Source of the DNA: Planctomycetota bacterium
Lineage (GTDB): Bacteria > Planctomycetota > GCA-002687715 > DRQF01
DNA length: 38,892 nucleotides
Direction of reading: 5' to 3'
Assembly (NCBI GenBank): GCA_011369445.1
Contig: DRQF01000299.1
Span: 1-38,892 of the forward strand
Positions 25,108-34,116 of the stretch are shown here, one piece after another. Numbering within the stretch: position 1 is the stretch's first letter; each line of letters starts with the position of its first letter. The notes under the pieces were generated by a model. The model saw nothing but the letters and a program-made list of their open reading frames with translations. It was not told the DNA's origin and made no database searches. Made by a program: the position numbers and the translations under genes.

Positions 25108-26592
25108 TCAGACGTCGAGGGTCATTCGCCCCCCATGGGCCGCTCGCTCGTCCTCGATGTTCTTCAGACGCTCGAGACTCATGTCTCCCGTGGGGTAGTC
25201 GCCCGTGAAGCAGGCGTTGCAGAAGTGCTTCAAAGAGGGGTTTCCGGCCCGAGCAGCGGTATTCATCGCCTCACGATCGAGATAGACCAGATGGTCCACG
25301 CCAAGCGCGTCGGCAATCTCTCCCAGACTCTTTCCCTCGGCGATGAACTCCTTTTTGCTCGCCATGTCGATGCCGTAGGGGCAGGGCGCCACGAGTGGAG
25401 GACTTGTGATGGCGAAGTACACGTTCCGTGCTCCGGCCGAACGCGCCATATCGACGATGCGACGGGAAGTCGTGCCCCGAACGATGGAGTCGTCGACGAG
25501 AAGCACGTCCTTGCCTTCGAACTCCAACGGGATCGGATTGAGCTTCCGGCGAACGGACGTGCTGCGGTGGCTTTGGTTCGGCATGATGAACGTGCGTCCG
25601 ATGTAGCGGTTCTTCACCAAGCCCTCCCGATACGAAACACCCAAGACCTGGGCCATGGCGATGGCGGCATCCCGGGAGGAGTCGGGGACGGGGATGATGG
25701 CATCGGGAGTGGGGGCGCCCGACTCGATCCACTGCTTGGCGAGAGCTTCGCCGAATCGACGGCGCGTCTTGTAGACGGAAACATCATCGATGAAGGAATC
25801 CGGTCGCGCGAAGTAGACCCACTCGAAAATACATGGATGGTGGGGTTTGTCTCCGAGCTTCCGGCGGACCACGTTGCGATCGACGCCGACGAAAATGGCT
25901 TCTCCCGGTCCAATGTCTTCCGTCTTCGTGTAGCCGTTCACGTCGAGGACAACGCTTTCAGAAGCACACGCGAACGACGGACCGTCCTCGTCCATGCGCT
26001 CACCGAAGCAGATGGGCTTGATCCCCCATGGATCGCGGAATCCGACGAGGCCCACATCGGGGATCGTGGCGACGACCGAGTAGGCGCCCTTGACCTTCTT
26101 GTAGACTTCGGAGACGGCGGCGAAAACGTCTTCCGCGTCAAGCGGTCCCAACTTCGTGGCAAACCGTCTCGCCAAGGCGTCCTGAAACACCCAGAGGATG
26201 ACCTCGACGTCGCAGCTCGAGTTGAGCCGCGTCCCATTGCGACGGAAGTTCTGGCGCGTCAATTCCTGGAAATTGGTGACGTTGCCGTTGTGGGCCATCG
26301 CAACGCCCAAGGGATAGGTATGGTGGAACGGCTGGGCGTCCTCGTCGCTTCCGCCCCCCACGGTGGGGTAACGAACATGCCCCACTCCGAGATTGCCGAG
26401 AAGGCGAGTCATGTGTTTCTCGCCGAAGATCTCGATGACCAGCCCCTCGCCTTTCTTCACGTGAAAGGAATCGGTGAAAGTGATGATTCCCGCTGCATCC
26501 TGCCCGCGGTGTTGGATCGCTAGAAGACCTTCGTAGATCTCCCCCGCCACATTCGCGCCATCCGGCCCGAAAATCCCGATGAAACCGCACAT
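25108..26592 (-). CDS. purF: Amidophosphoribosyltransferase (glutamine PRPP amidotransferase)
   Basis: 494 residues; first committed step of purine synthesis (PRPP + glutamine to phosphoribosylamine). The start is set at the ATG at 26592, giving Met-Cys-Gly-Phe so that Cys2 becomes the N-terminal nucleophile of the Ntn glutaminase domain (about 2-240), without a propeptide. The PRPP loop is VLLVDDSIVRGTTSRRIV. Four cysteines match the [4Fe-4S] ligands of the B. subtilis-type enzyme: HPCIFEWVYFARPDS, VAPCPYGIDM and HFCNACFTGDYPTGD. No other purine gene is adjacent. It is divergent from cysK across 250 bp without a gene. Confidence 0.96.
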   Translation of the reverse strand: MCGFIGIFGPDGANVAGEIYEGLLAIQHRGQDAAGIITFTDSFHVKKGEGLVIEIFGEKHMTRLLGNLGVGHVRYPTVGGGSDEDAQPFHHTYPLGVAMAHNGNVTNFQELTRQNFRRNGTRLNSSCDVEVILWVFQDALARRFATKLGPLDAEDVFAAVSEVYKKVKGAYSVVATIPDVGLVGFRDPWGIKPICFGERMDEDGPSFACASESVVLDVNGYTKTEDIGPGEAIFVGVDRNVVRRKLGDKPHHPCIFEWVYFARPDSFIDDVSVYKTRRRFGEALAKQWIESGAPTPDAIIPVPDSSRDAAIAMAQVLGVSYREGLVKNRYIGRTFIMPNQSHRSTSVRRKLNPIPLEFEGKDVLLVDDSIVRGTTSRRIVDMARSAGARNVYFAITSPPLVAPCPYGIDMASKKEFIAEGKSLGEIADALGVDHLVYLDREAMNTAARAGNPSLKHFCNACFTGDYPTGDMSLERLKNIEDERAAHGGRMTLDV

Positions 26593-26709
26593 AAAGTCGT
26601 CCTGCTGTTGGCACACGAGCCCTCGAGCCGACGGCTCTCACTCCGGCTCTTTCCCGAAGCCTACGCCTCGTATCGGACACGCTCAAGACAGGCATTCCCC
26701 CTCGCCACC

Positions 26710-26738
26710 TTGACACGGAACGAACTTCACTCCAGTCT
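26710..26738 (+). promoter_or_regulatory. Possible promoter upstream of cysK
   Basis: TTGACA at 26710-26715 is a perfect -35 hexamer; 17 bp downstream lies only a poor -10 (CAGTCT, 26733-26738). It sits about 105 nt before the cysK start. In the same intergenic space GAGCCG-A-CGGCTC (26625-26637) forms a small inverted repeat nearer purF. Nothing else is seen in this 250-bp gap. Confidence 0.25.
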
Positions 26739-26842
26739 GTCCAAGGGATCGAGCGCGCTCTCCCCCACGCGTCCCCAAACCACGTCAAGGCGTCAAGATG
26801 GATCTTGGGGGCCTTCACACCGTTGTCCGGGAGGAAAAGTCC

Positions 26843-27787
26843 GTGGCCAGGATCGCATCAGATATCACTCAGCTCATTGGCGGAACGCCGCTTTGTCGAT
26901 TGAACCGAATCAGCGGCGACACACGGGCGGTCATGCTGGTCAAGCTCGAGGGCATGAACCCGAATAACTCGGTGAAGGATCGGATCGGCATCTCCATGAT
27001 GGAAGCCGCCGAGCGCGAGGGGCTCATCTCTCCGGATCGCCACACCATCGTCGAGCCTACGAGCGGCAACACCGGGATCGGTCTCGCCATGGCCTGCGTG
27101 GTCAAGGGGTACAAGATGATCTTCACGATGCCGGACACGATGTCCCTCGAACGGCGCGCGCTGCTCGAGGCTTTCGGCGCTGAACTCGTCCTCACCCCTG
27201 GAGAGCTCGGCATGAAGGGGGCGATCAAGAAGGCGGAAGACATCGTGGCTTCCGACTTCGCCTACTGGATGCCGGCGCAATTCGACAATCCCGCAAACGT
27301 CCAAGCCCACGTCGAGAATACGGGGCCAGAAATCTGGAGAGACACCGACGGCGCGGTCGACATTTTCGTGGCGGGAGTCGGCACGGGAGGGACGCTCACC
27401 GGCACAGCCCGCTTCCTGCGGTCCAAGAATCCAAGCATTCGAATCGTGGCAGTGGAGCCCAAGGACTCCGCGGTTCTCTCAGGCGGAGCGCCCGGACCTC
27501 ACAAGATCCAGGGAATCGGAGCCGGATTCGTCCCCTCCATCTTGGACACGGAGATCATCGACGAGGTCGTCGCCGTCTCCAACGAGGACGCCATCCACAT
27601 GACCCGGCGTCTCGTGCGCGAAGAGGGGATCTTCTGCGGGATCTCTTCGGGCGCCATCACCGCCGCCGCTCACCAGGTGGCCGAGCGCCCCGAGAATGCG
27701 GGGAAGACCATCGTGTCGATCATCGCGGATTTCGGTGAGCGTTATCTTTCCAATCCGGTCTTCAAGGATCTCATCACCAGCGTTTAG
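26843..27787 (+). CDS. cysK: Cysteine synthase (O-acetylserine sulfhydrylase), PLP-dependent
   Basis: 314 residues from a GTG at 26843, which has GGGAGGA about 9 nt upstream and gives the normal family N-terminus ([19 protein letters not shown]). The frame is open from an ATG at 26798, but those 15 residues are not conserved. K45 in [11 protein letters not shown] binds PLP. The TSGNTG substrate loop and the phosphate loop [13 protein letters not shown] are intact, and GISSGA completes the site. It makes cysteine from O-acetylserine and sulfide; a close selenide-using side reaction is possible for the family. The kinase gene starts 26 bp downstream, so the two may be co-transcribed. Confidence 0.95.
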   Translation: MARIASDITQLIGGTPLCRLNRISGDTRAVMLVKLEGMNPNNSVKDRIGISMMEAAEREGLISPDRHTIVEPTSGNTGIGLAMACVVKGYKMIFTMPDTMSLERRALLEAFGAELVLTPGELGMKGAIKKAEDIVASDFAYWMPAQFDNPANVQAHVENTGPEIWRDTDGAVDIFVAGVGTGGTLTGTARFLRSKNPSIRIVAVEPKDSAVLSGGAPGPHKIQGIGAGFVPSILDTEIIDEVVAVSNEDAIHMTRRLVREEGIFCGISSGAITAAAHQVAERPENAGKTIVSIIADFGERYLSNPVFKDLITSV

Positions 27788-27795
27788 CCGTTCTC

Positions 27796-27805
27796 GGGGG
27801 GGGGG
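27796..27805 (+). repeat. Ten-G homopolymer before the kinase start codon
   Basis: Ten consecutive G, then A and GGGG, lie between the cysK stop and the kinase ATG at 27814. The tract ends 8 nt before the start and merges with the RBS (GAGGGGAGA). Length changes would alter the leader but not the reading frame. Confidence 0.8.
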
Positions 27806-27813
27806 AGGGGAGA

Positions 27814-30408
27814 ATGACCGACGAAGGGAGGGGCGAAGCCCCGACAGATCCATATAGGTTCGACGCTCGAAGACCTGCCGATCTCACCGGCAAACGAGTG
27901 GGCGTCTATCGACTGATCGAGGAATTAGGGCGTGGCGGGCAAGGCAGCGTTTGGCTCGCAGAGGATGAGAAGCTCCACCGCAAGGTCGCCCTCAAGTTTC
28001 TGGGCGAGCAGTTCGCCCTCTCCGCGAGCGCCAGGCAGAGGTTTCTGAGAGAAGCGGAACTCGCATCGAAACTCGACCATCCGGGCATCTGTGTCATCCA
28101 TGGGTATGGCGAATGGAATGGCCTTCCCTATATCGCCATGCAACTCGTCGACGGAGAGGCGCTCGATACTCAAATACGAAGTAAGCTCGCGAGCGGCGCC
28201 ACCGACTCCACGGAGCTCCGAGCCGATCTCGAGACGGTCATCGTCGGCTCGAGCGGCGACGCGCACTCGACACAACCGTGCACTGAAGCGATCTCGACCG
28301 TCCTGCCGGACAAGCGCGACGTGATCGAGGTCGTGAGGCTGATCGAATCGGCGGCACGGGCTCTCCATGCGGCCCATGAAGCGGGCCTCATCCACCGCGA
28401 CGTCAAGCCGGCGAACATCATGGAGGCCTCCGATGGACGCGCGGTCATCTTGGATTTCGGTTTGGCGCGAGACAATTCCTCGGACGCCATGACGCTGACG
28501 CAAGCCGGCGCCTTCATGGGGACTCCCGCCTACATGTCCCCGGAACAACTGCAGACGGATCGGTTGCGACTGGATCGCCGCACGGACGTCTACTCCCTCG
28601 GCGTGACCCTCTACGAGCGACTGACACTGCGGCGACCTTTCGACGCCTCGAGTCGGGAGGGGCTGCGTTCGGCCATCCTCGAGGAGACACCTCGAAGCGT
28701 TTCGTCTCTCAACACGTCCGTGCCCAGGGATCTGAATGTGATCGTGAATGCGGCCATGGAGAAGGACCGCGATCGGCGCTATCAGACGGCGTTGGATTTC
28801 GCGGAAGACCTGCGTCGCTTGCGCCAATATGAGCCCATCGTCGCCCGTCCGGCGAGCCCGTTACTCCGTTTGAGGAGGTGGGGACAGCGCAGCCCGGTCG
28901 TGGCGTCCTTGACCCTGGCGCTCTTCCTGTTCCTGGCAACCGGCGTCACGTGGACGACCCTCAAGAATCGGGATCTCGAGGCCGCCAACGCAGCGACGGA
29001 AGCGCAACGGGTGGAAGCGCTGGAAAACGCGGACGAAGCCCGCCTGAATCTCGCGGCCGCCCGACGCAACTTGGCCGATTTCCGACGCATGGCCGACGTG
29101 AAGCTGCTCGATGAAGCGGAGCGAGACCTCCTACGTCTTTGGCCCTTGGGATCGACTCTCACGCCCCGTCTTGACGCCTACGAACGCCGTTACGCGGGAC
29201 TCGCGACGCGATTGCCCGAGCACGAGCGGGTCCTCTCATCCTTGACCGCGGACGCGTCGACCGCAGCCGCGCAGGACACGTTGCGAGCATGGAAAACCGA
29301 CGTCCTCGAGGGTCTCGTGACGCGGCTTCGCAAGTTCTCCGACAAGAACACCGGAGCCTTCGCCCAGGTCAGAGACCGGCGGGAGCGTTCCCGAGAGCTG
29401 GTTGTTCAAACGATCGTTCGATGCGCCGACTCTTGGGCCGCCTGCGCGGCCCGGGTTGCCGCGGGCGACACCTATGGCCACCTCGACCTGCCGCCGCAGG
29501 AAGGCCTGATCCCGCTGGGAGAAGATCCCCAGACGGGATTCGAAGAATTCCTTCACTGGGCCACCCATGATCCGGGCCATGGCATCCCACACCGGGACGC
29601 GGACGGCCGCCTACCGCGGATGGACCCACGGACGGGGATCATCCTCGTTCTGCTTCCCGGTGGGAAGTTCACAATGGGCGCCAGCCGCGATCCCGACAAA
29701 GCCAACACGGACCCCCAGGCCGATCCGCGAGAAGGCCCGCCTCACACCGTGTCGCTCGCCCCGTTTTTTCTCGGCAAGCACGAACTGACGCGAGGACAGT
29801 GGGTCCGTCTGGCCGCGTCGAAGGACCCGTCTAACTGGACCGAAAAGAGCACCGGAGGGCGCATTCGCGAATCGACCTATGGAGTTCATCCGGTCGAATC
29901 CGTGTCCTGGGACGAGTGCACGTCGATCCTCCACCGAGGCGACCTCGTCTTGCCCACGGAAGCCCAATGGGAGTACGGCGCCCGAGGAGGCACCGATACG
30001 CCTTGGAGCTGGGGAGACGACGCGAAGGATTTTTCCCGTTTCGCGAACTTGGCCGACGAGGCCTTTGCAGCGGGATTCGGAGCGCAAGCGGGTCCCCACG
30101 AACGCGACCTCAACGACCGGTTTGCGGCAACCGCCCCCGTCGGCAGCTATGAGCCGAATGCCTTCGGTCTGTTCGATGTCCACGGCAACGTCTGGGAGTG
30201 GTGCCGCGACGAGTTCGGCAACTACCGCCGAGCGCACGCTCCTGAAGACGGGCTCCTCGCTGAAATCGGCGCAGCCAAGCGAACTTATCGAGGAGGGGGA
30301 TTCGACTTGCCGTCGTTCAACGCAAGATCCGCATTGCGCGGCGGTCGCCATCCCTCGGTCCGGGGACTCAGCCTCGGCTGTCGCGCAGCACGCTCTGTAG
30401 AACGCTGA
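27814..30408 (+). CDS. Ser/Thr protein kinase with C-terminal FGE/SUMF1-like domain
   Basis: 864 residues. The PknB-type kinase domain (about 32-345) has GRGGQGSV (40-46), K61 in VALKFL, the catalytic loop HRDVKPANIM (194-203, D196), DFGLA (214-218) and GTPAYMSPEQL. A Ser/Thr-rich insert of about 50 residues (about 120-165) sits before the C-lobe helix. One membrane segment follows (about 362-380), then a coiled coil (383-425) with NLADFRRMADVK. The C-terminal ~260 residues are a formylglycine-generating-enzyme-like fold: GIILVLLPGGKFTMGAS, LPTEAQWEYGARGG and DVHGNVWEWCRDEFGNY, ending LGCRAAR. The kinase should be cytoplasmic and the FGE-like domain outside. FGE-like domains in such kinases are often binding modules rather than sulfatase activators. 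A paralogue lies at 34117-37010. Confidence 0.92.
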   Translation: MTDEGRGEAPTDPYRFDARRPADLTGKRVGVYRLIEELGRGGQGSVWLAEDEKLHRKVALKFLGEQFALSASARQRFLREAELASKLDHPGICVIHGYGEWNGLPYIAMQLVDGEALDTQIRSKLASGATDSTELRADLETVIVGSSGDAHSTQPCTEAISTVLPDKRDVIEVVRLIESAARALHAAHEAGLIHRDVKPANIMEASDGRAVILDFGLARDNSSDAMTLTQAGAFMGTPAYMSPEQLQTDRLRLDRRTDVYSLGVTLYERLTLRRPFDASSREGLRSAILEETPRSVSSLNTSVPRDLNVIVNAAMEKDRDRRYQTALDFAEDLRRLRQYEPIVARPASPLLRLRRWGQRSPVVASLTLALFLFLATGVTWTTLKNRDLEAANAATEAQRVEALENADEARLNLAAARRNLADFRRMADVKLLDEAERDLLRLWPLGSTLTPRLDAYERRYAGLATRLPEHERVLSSLTADASTAAAQDTLRAWKTDVLEGLVTRLRKFSDKNTGAFAQVRDRRERSRELVVQTIVRCADSWAACAARVAAGDTYGHLDLPPQEGLIPLGEDPQTGFEEFLHWATHDPGHGIPHRDADGRLPRMDPRTGIILVLLPGGKFTMGASRDPDKANTDPQADPREGPPHTVSLAPFFLGKHELTRGQWVRLAASKDPSNWTEKSTGGRIRESTYGVHPVESVSWDECTSILHRGDLVLPTEAQWEYGARGGTDTPWSWGDDAKDFSRFANLADEAFAAGFGAQAGPHERDLNDRFAATAPVGSYEPNAFGLFDVHGNVWEWCRDEFGNYRRAHAPEDGLLAEIGAAKRTYRGGGFDLPSFNARSALRGGRHPSVRGLSLGCRAARSVER

Positions 30409-30669
30409 CCCTGACCCCGGCACGATGCCCCTCCCTCGCGAGGCCGCCTGACAGCGGAGGAGGACGCTCGCCATGTGAAGGACGCCGGAGGGACGCCCTC
30501 ACGAACTCCGACATGTGTTTGGGACTCCGTTTCCTGAGGGGTCCGCGACGGGAAGCCCGCTGCGACACGAGAAACGGGAGCGTAGGCGGTCAGGCGAGAG
30601 GCGTCACCGCGCGAGACGGCTCCGCCCCATCCGGTGGAAGCCTCGAGACTCGGCCTGTAATGTGGACGC

Positions 30670-33060
30670 ATGAGTGCCACCATTGCCCGCAATGGCCTGT
30701 TGCCATGGCCGTTTCTCCTCCTTTTCCTCCTCGCTCCTCTTACGGCTCAGTCTCCGGCGCCGGCCGAGACCTTTCGCGACTTCGACCATGACGCGGCCTG
30801 GTGTTGGTTCGCGGGACCGCGATCGATTCGAGTCGCCGGCGAGGGCGTGTACGCCGGATGGGTCGACAGCCGCGGCGACATCATGGTTGGGCGATGGCCA
30901 CAGGACGGAGGGCGGGTGGAGTGCCAGGTCGTCGCCAAGGGGTTCGAGAAGGATGACCATGCCTCCCCCTCGCTCCACCTTCGGACGGATGGCCGCCTGA
31001 TGGTTTTCTTCTCGCGGCATGCGGACACCGGTCTGCGTCTGCGGGTCATGAAACGCCCCGGCGATCTGCACTCCTGGGGTGAAGAACGCCGTTTCGCGCT
31101 GAACGACCCGGACGAACTTCGAGCGGGCTATCCCAACGCCGCCTGCTACCCGAACCCCATCGGGCTTGGAGGGCGACGACTCGCCCTTCTCTGGCGCGGC
31201 ACGAATTGGAAACCGTGCATCTCCTTCTCGGACGACGAGGGAGAATCATGGAGCCTGGGTCGCGTCCTCGTGAGCGCACCGAACGCGGCCAAGAATAATC
31301 GCCCGTACACAAAGGTCTTCCCCGCTCGCGACGGTGGTTTCCACCTGGCCTTCACGACGGGGCACCCCCGCAATGAGAAGCTCAACAGCGTGTTCTATCT
31401 TCGGTTTCGCGAGGGCGCGTTCTTCCGGGCTGATGGGTCGGGAATCGCCGAGATCGCGGACCTGCCCATCGACCCCGCGTCCTGCGACAGGATCTATGAC
31501 GCCCACCGGACGGGGATTCGCGCGTGGCTCTGGGACATCGTCGAGGACAGCGAGGGCCGACCGGTGGTGGCCTACACCCGTCTTCCCGCCGAGAGCCGAC
31601 ACGTCTACCACGTCGCTCGGTTTGACGGGAAGGACTGGAGGGATGAACCCGTCGTCGACGCAGGCCCTTGGTTTCCGAAGACGCCCGAGGGCAAGAAGGA
31701 GCCCGAGCCCCACTATTCCGGAGGCATCGCGCTCGCCGCGAGCGATCCTCGCGTCGTCTATCTCTCACGGCCGCACTTGGGGGTCTTCGAGATCGAGCAG
31801 TGGAGGCGCTCGCCTCGTGGGACGTGGTCGGGCCGCGCCCTCACGAGGAACTCGCAGGCCGACAACGTGCGTCCCGAGATCGTACGCTCCGTGGAACCCG
31901 GCGGACGCGTGCACCGCGAAAGGGGCGCCCATGGTCCCCGCGTCCTCTGGATGCACCTGAACCGGGGCTATATCCACTACACGCGTTACGGAGGAGCCAT
32001 CAAGGCGGACGTCGCGGCCGAACCGATTGAAGAGGCTCCCCTCACACCGACCTCCATCCTCGCGATCATGGAGCGGGTCGGCGCCTGGCAGATCGAGCAC
32101 CCTCTTCCCCACTCTGAAACCGATTGGACCCGGGGCGCCCTCTATGCCGGCCTGGACGCCCTCGCCCAGGTGTCGCCGAATCCCCGGTTCGAAGAGGACC
32201 TCGTCGCGCGCGGAAGGGAAGCGAAATGGGACCTCGGGCCGCGCAAGTCCTTCGCCGACGATGCCTGCGTCGGTCAGACCTGGATCTCCCTCGCCCTTCG
32301 ACGCCAGGACGCTCGACCGGAGTGGATCGCTCCCACGCGCCAAGTCTTCGACGACCGCATTCGCGCCGACAAGGACGAATCCCTCGAGTGGAAAAACAAC
32401 GTCCATCTGCACCAGTGGGCCTGGTGCGATGCCCTCTTCATGGCGCCGCCCACCCTCGCCCTCCTCGCGGAGGCCACCCGCGATGCGCGCTACTTGGATT
32501 TGCTCGACAAGCGTTGGTGGCGGACGAGTCGATACCTCTATGACGCCAAGGAGCACCTCTACTACCGCGACAGCCGGTACTTCGAGAAGAAGGAGGCCAA
32601 CGGCGAGAGCGTCTTCTGGAGCCGCGGGAACGGGTGGGTGATGGCGGGGCTGGCCCGGGTCCTCGCCCACATGCCCACGGACCGCCCCTCGAGGGGGCGC
32701 TACGAGCGCCAGTTTCGAGAGATGGCCGCCCGCATCCTGAGTCTCCAGCAAGCCGACGGCTCCTGGCACGCGAGCCTTCTCGATCCTTCCTCCTTCCCGA
32801 ACCCGGAGATGAGCGGTACGGGGTTCTTCTGCTTCGCCCTCGCCTGGGGCTGCAACGCGGGCCTCCTTCCCAGGGAGACTTATCGGCCGGCCGCGCAGCG
32901 GGCGTGGCAGGCGCTTTGCCGCGCCGTGGACGCCAACGGCCGACTCGGCTGGGTTCAGCCCATCGGCGCCGACCCTCGCTCCGTCCGCCCCTTCGACACG
33001 GAGATCTACGGCGTCGGCGCTTTCCTCTTGGCCGGCCGTGAACTGATGAATCTGAACTGA
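30670..33060 (+). CDS. Secreted BNR-propeller / GH105-type unsaturated glycuronyl hydrolase fusion
   Basis: 796 residues. The signal peptide covers about 1-27 (LLPWPFLLLFLLAPLTAQS). Residues about 35-440 match a BNR_4-type seven-bladed propeller (YAGWVDSRGDIMVG, DDHASPSLHLRTDGRLMVFF, ISFSDDEGESWSLG), the fold of some ulvan-type polysaccharide lyases. Residues about 450-796 are a GH88/GH105 (alpha/alpha)6 barrel (WTRGALYAGLDAL, HLHQWAWCDALFMAPP with D587 in the usual catalytic position, FWSRGNGWVMAGLARVL, GTGFFCFALAWG). A lyase creates an unsaturated uronic-acid end and a GH105 enzyme removes it, so both steps may be in one chain. The substrate (ulvan or rhamnogalacturonan) is inference. The 261 bp upstream (30409-30669) hold no gene. 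Confidence 0.86.
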   Translation: MSATIARNGLLPWPFLLLFLLAPLTAQSPAPAETFRDFDHDAAWCWFAGPRSIRVAGEGVYAGWVDSRGDIMVGRWPQDGGRVECQVVAKGFEKDDHASPSLHLRTDGRLMVFFSRHADTGLRLRVMKRPGDLHSWGEERRFALNDPDELRAGYPNAACYPNPIGLGGRRLALLWRGTNWKPCISFSDDEGESWSLGRVLVSAPNAAKNNRPYTKVFPARDGGFHLAFTTGHPRNEKLNSVFYLRFREGAFFRADGSGIAEIADLPIDPASCDRIYDAHRTGIRAWLWDIVEDSEGRPVVAYTRLPAESRHVYHVARFDGKDWRDEPVVDAGPWFPKTPEGKKEPEPHYSGGIALAASDPRVVYLSRPHLGVFEIEQWRRSPRGTWSGRALTRNSQADNVRPEIVRSVEPGGRVHRERGAHGPRVLWMHLNRGYIHYTRYGGAIKADVAAEPIEEAPLTPTSILAIMERVGAWQIEHPLPHSETDWTRGALYAGLDALAQVSPNPRFEEDLVARGREAKWDLGPRKSFADDACVGQTWISLALRRQDARPEWIAPTRQVFDDRIRADKDESLEWKNNVHLHQWAWCDALFMAPPTLALLAEATRDARYLDLLDKRWWRTSRYLYDAKEHLYYRDSRYFEKKEANGESVFWSRGNGWVMAGLARVLAHMPTDRPSRGRYERQFREMAARILSLQQADGSWHASLLDPSSFPNPEMSGTGFFCFALAWGCNAGLLPRETYRPAAQRAWQALCRAVDANGRLGWVQPIGADPRSVRPFDTEIYGVGAFLLAGRELMNLN

Positions 33061-33192
33061 ATTCCTGTTCACCCGTCGTCTCGGCTCCGAGATCGCTCGC
33101 GGCTCCGCAGGTCTTCGATCTGCGCTCGTGGCACAGTGAAGGGATGCCGACTGACGTTTGCAAGGCTGATTCCGGGCTGTTATCGCATCCCC

Positions 33193-33870
33193 ATGAAGCA
33201 TGAAGCCCAGCCCCAATCCATGGTCGAGCCATCGCGTCATGATCCAGTGCGAGCCCCGTTCTCGACGATCGACGAAGTCCTCGTTGAGTTGCGTGAGGGG
33301 CGCATGGTCATCATCTGCGACGACGAGGACCGAGAAAACGAAGGCGACCTCTGCATAGCCGCCCAGTTCGTGACGTCGACAGCGCTCAACTTCATGCTCA
33401 GGGAAGCTGCAGGCTACCTGTTCGTCTCGCTGACCAACGACGACTGTGATCGCCTCGATTTGCACTGGCAATGTCCCGAGAACACGTCGGTCAATGGAAC
33501 TCCGCTGACGGTCACCATTGACGGCCATCCGAAACACGGCTTCACGACAGGAGTGAGCGTCAGTGAACGCACGCGCACCATCAAGATGGCCATCGACCCC
33601 ACTTCGACGCCCTCGGATTTCGTTCGCCCCGGGCACATCAACCCTCTGCGCTCACGCGACGGAGGCGTCCTGGTGCGCAACGGTCACACGGAAGCGATGA
33701 TTGATTTGTGTCGGCTGGCCGGACTGTACCCGGCGGCTGTCGGCATCGAGATTTGCAAGCCGGACGGTGAGATGGCCCGCGTCGCGGACCTCACTGTTTT
33801 CGCGGCAAAGCACGGCCTCAAGATGTGCACCATCGCGGACCTGGTCGCCCATCTCCAGTCGGCGGGCTAG
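33193..33870 (+). CDS. ribB: 3,4-dihydroxy-2-butanone-4-phosphate synthase
   Basis: 225 residues; converts ribulose 5-phosphate to DHBP and formate in riboflavin synthesis. The signature DDEDRENEGDL is intact, with the later GFTTGVSVSERTRTIKMA, RPGHINPLRSRDGGVL and HTEAMIDLCRLAGL blocks of the active site. There is no GTP cyclohydrolase II domain, so it is RibB rather than the RibBA fusion. The ATG at 33193 is chosen; an ATG at 33220 would also fit and no RBS decides. The 132-bp leader was checked for an FMN riboswitch and shows none. No other riboflavin gene is adjacent. Confidence 0.94.
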   Translation: MKHEAQPQSMVEPSRHDPVRAPFSTIDEVLVELREGRMVIICDDEDRENEGDLCIAAQFVTSTALNFMLREAAGYLFVSLTNDDCDRLDLHWQCPENTSVNGTPLTVTIDGHPKHGFTTGVSVSERTRTIKMAIDPTSTPSDFVRPGHINPLRSRDGGVLVRNGHTEAMIDLCRLAGLYPAAVGIEICKPDGEMARVADLTVFAAKHGLKMCTIADLVAHLQSAG

Positions 33871-34116
33871 CCCCGCCCCTAAGTCCCCCCCCTTGGGGTT
33901 CCCGGAGCCCCTTTCTCTCGAGTCGCGACGCCGCCTTCCTTGCGACTTCCCAAAGTCCTTGATTCTTGGGGGGAGGCGAAAATCGCGACGGCTTGCACGA
34001 GCAATCCTCGCTGCCGACGCGCGTTGATCCTGAGTGGCGGCCCTCCAACCATCCCGAACGCGAGCATGGTCGCTGAGTGATTGACCTGAGCGCCGCCATG
34101 CCTGAAACTCTTCTCC

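Noticed and set aside
33061..33192. FMN riboswitch before ribB
   Set aside because: None of the conserved RFN segments is found in the 132-bp leader.
31765..33636. Long minus-strand ORF of about 620 codons
   Set aside because: It is antisense to the GH105 fusion and ribB, both of which have clear motifs.
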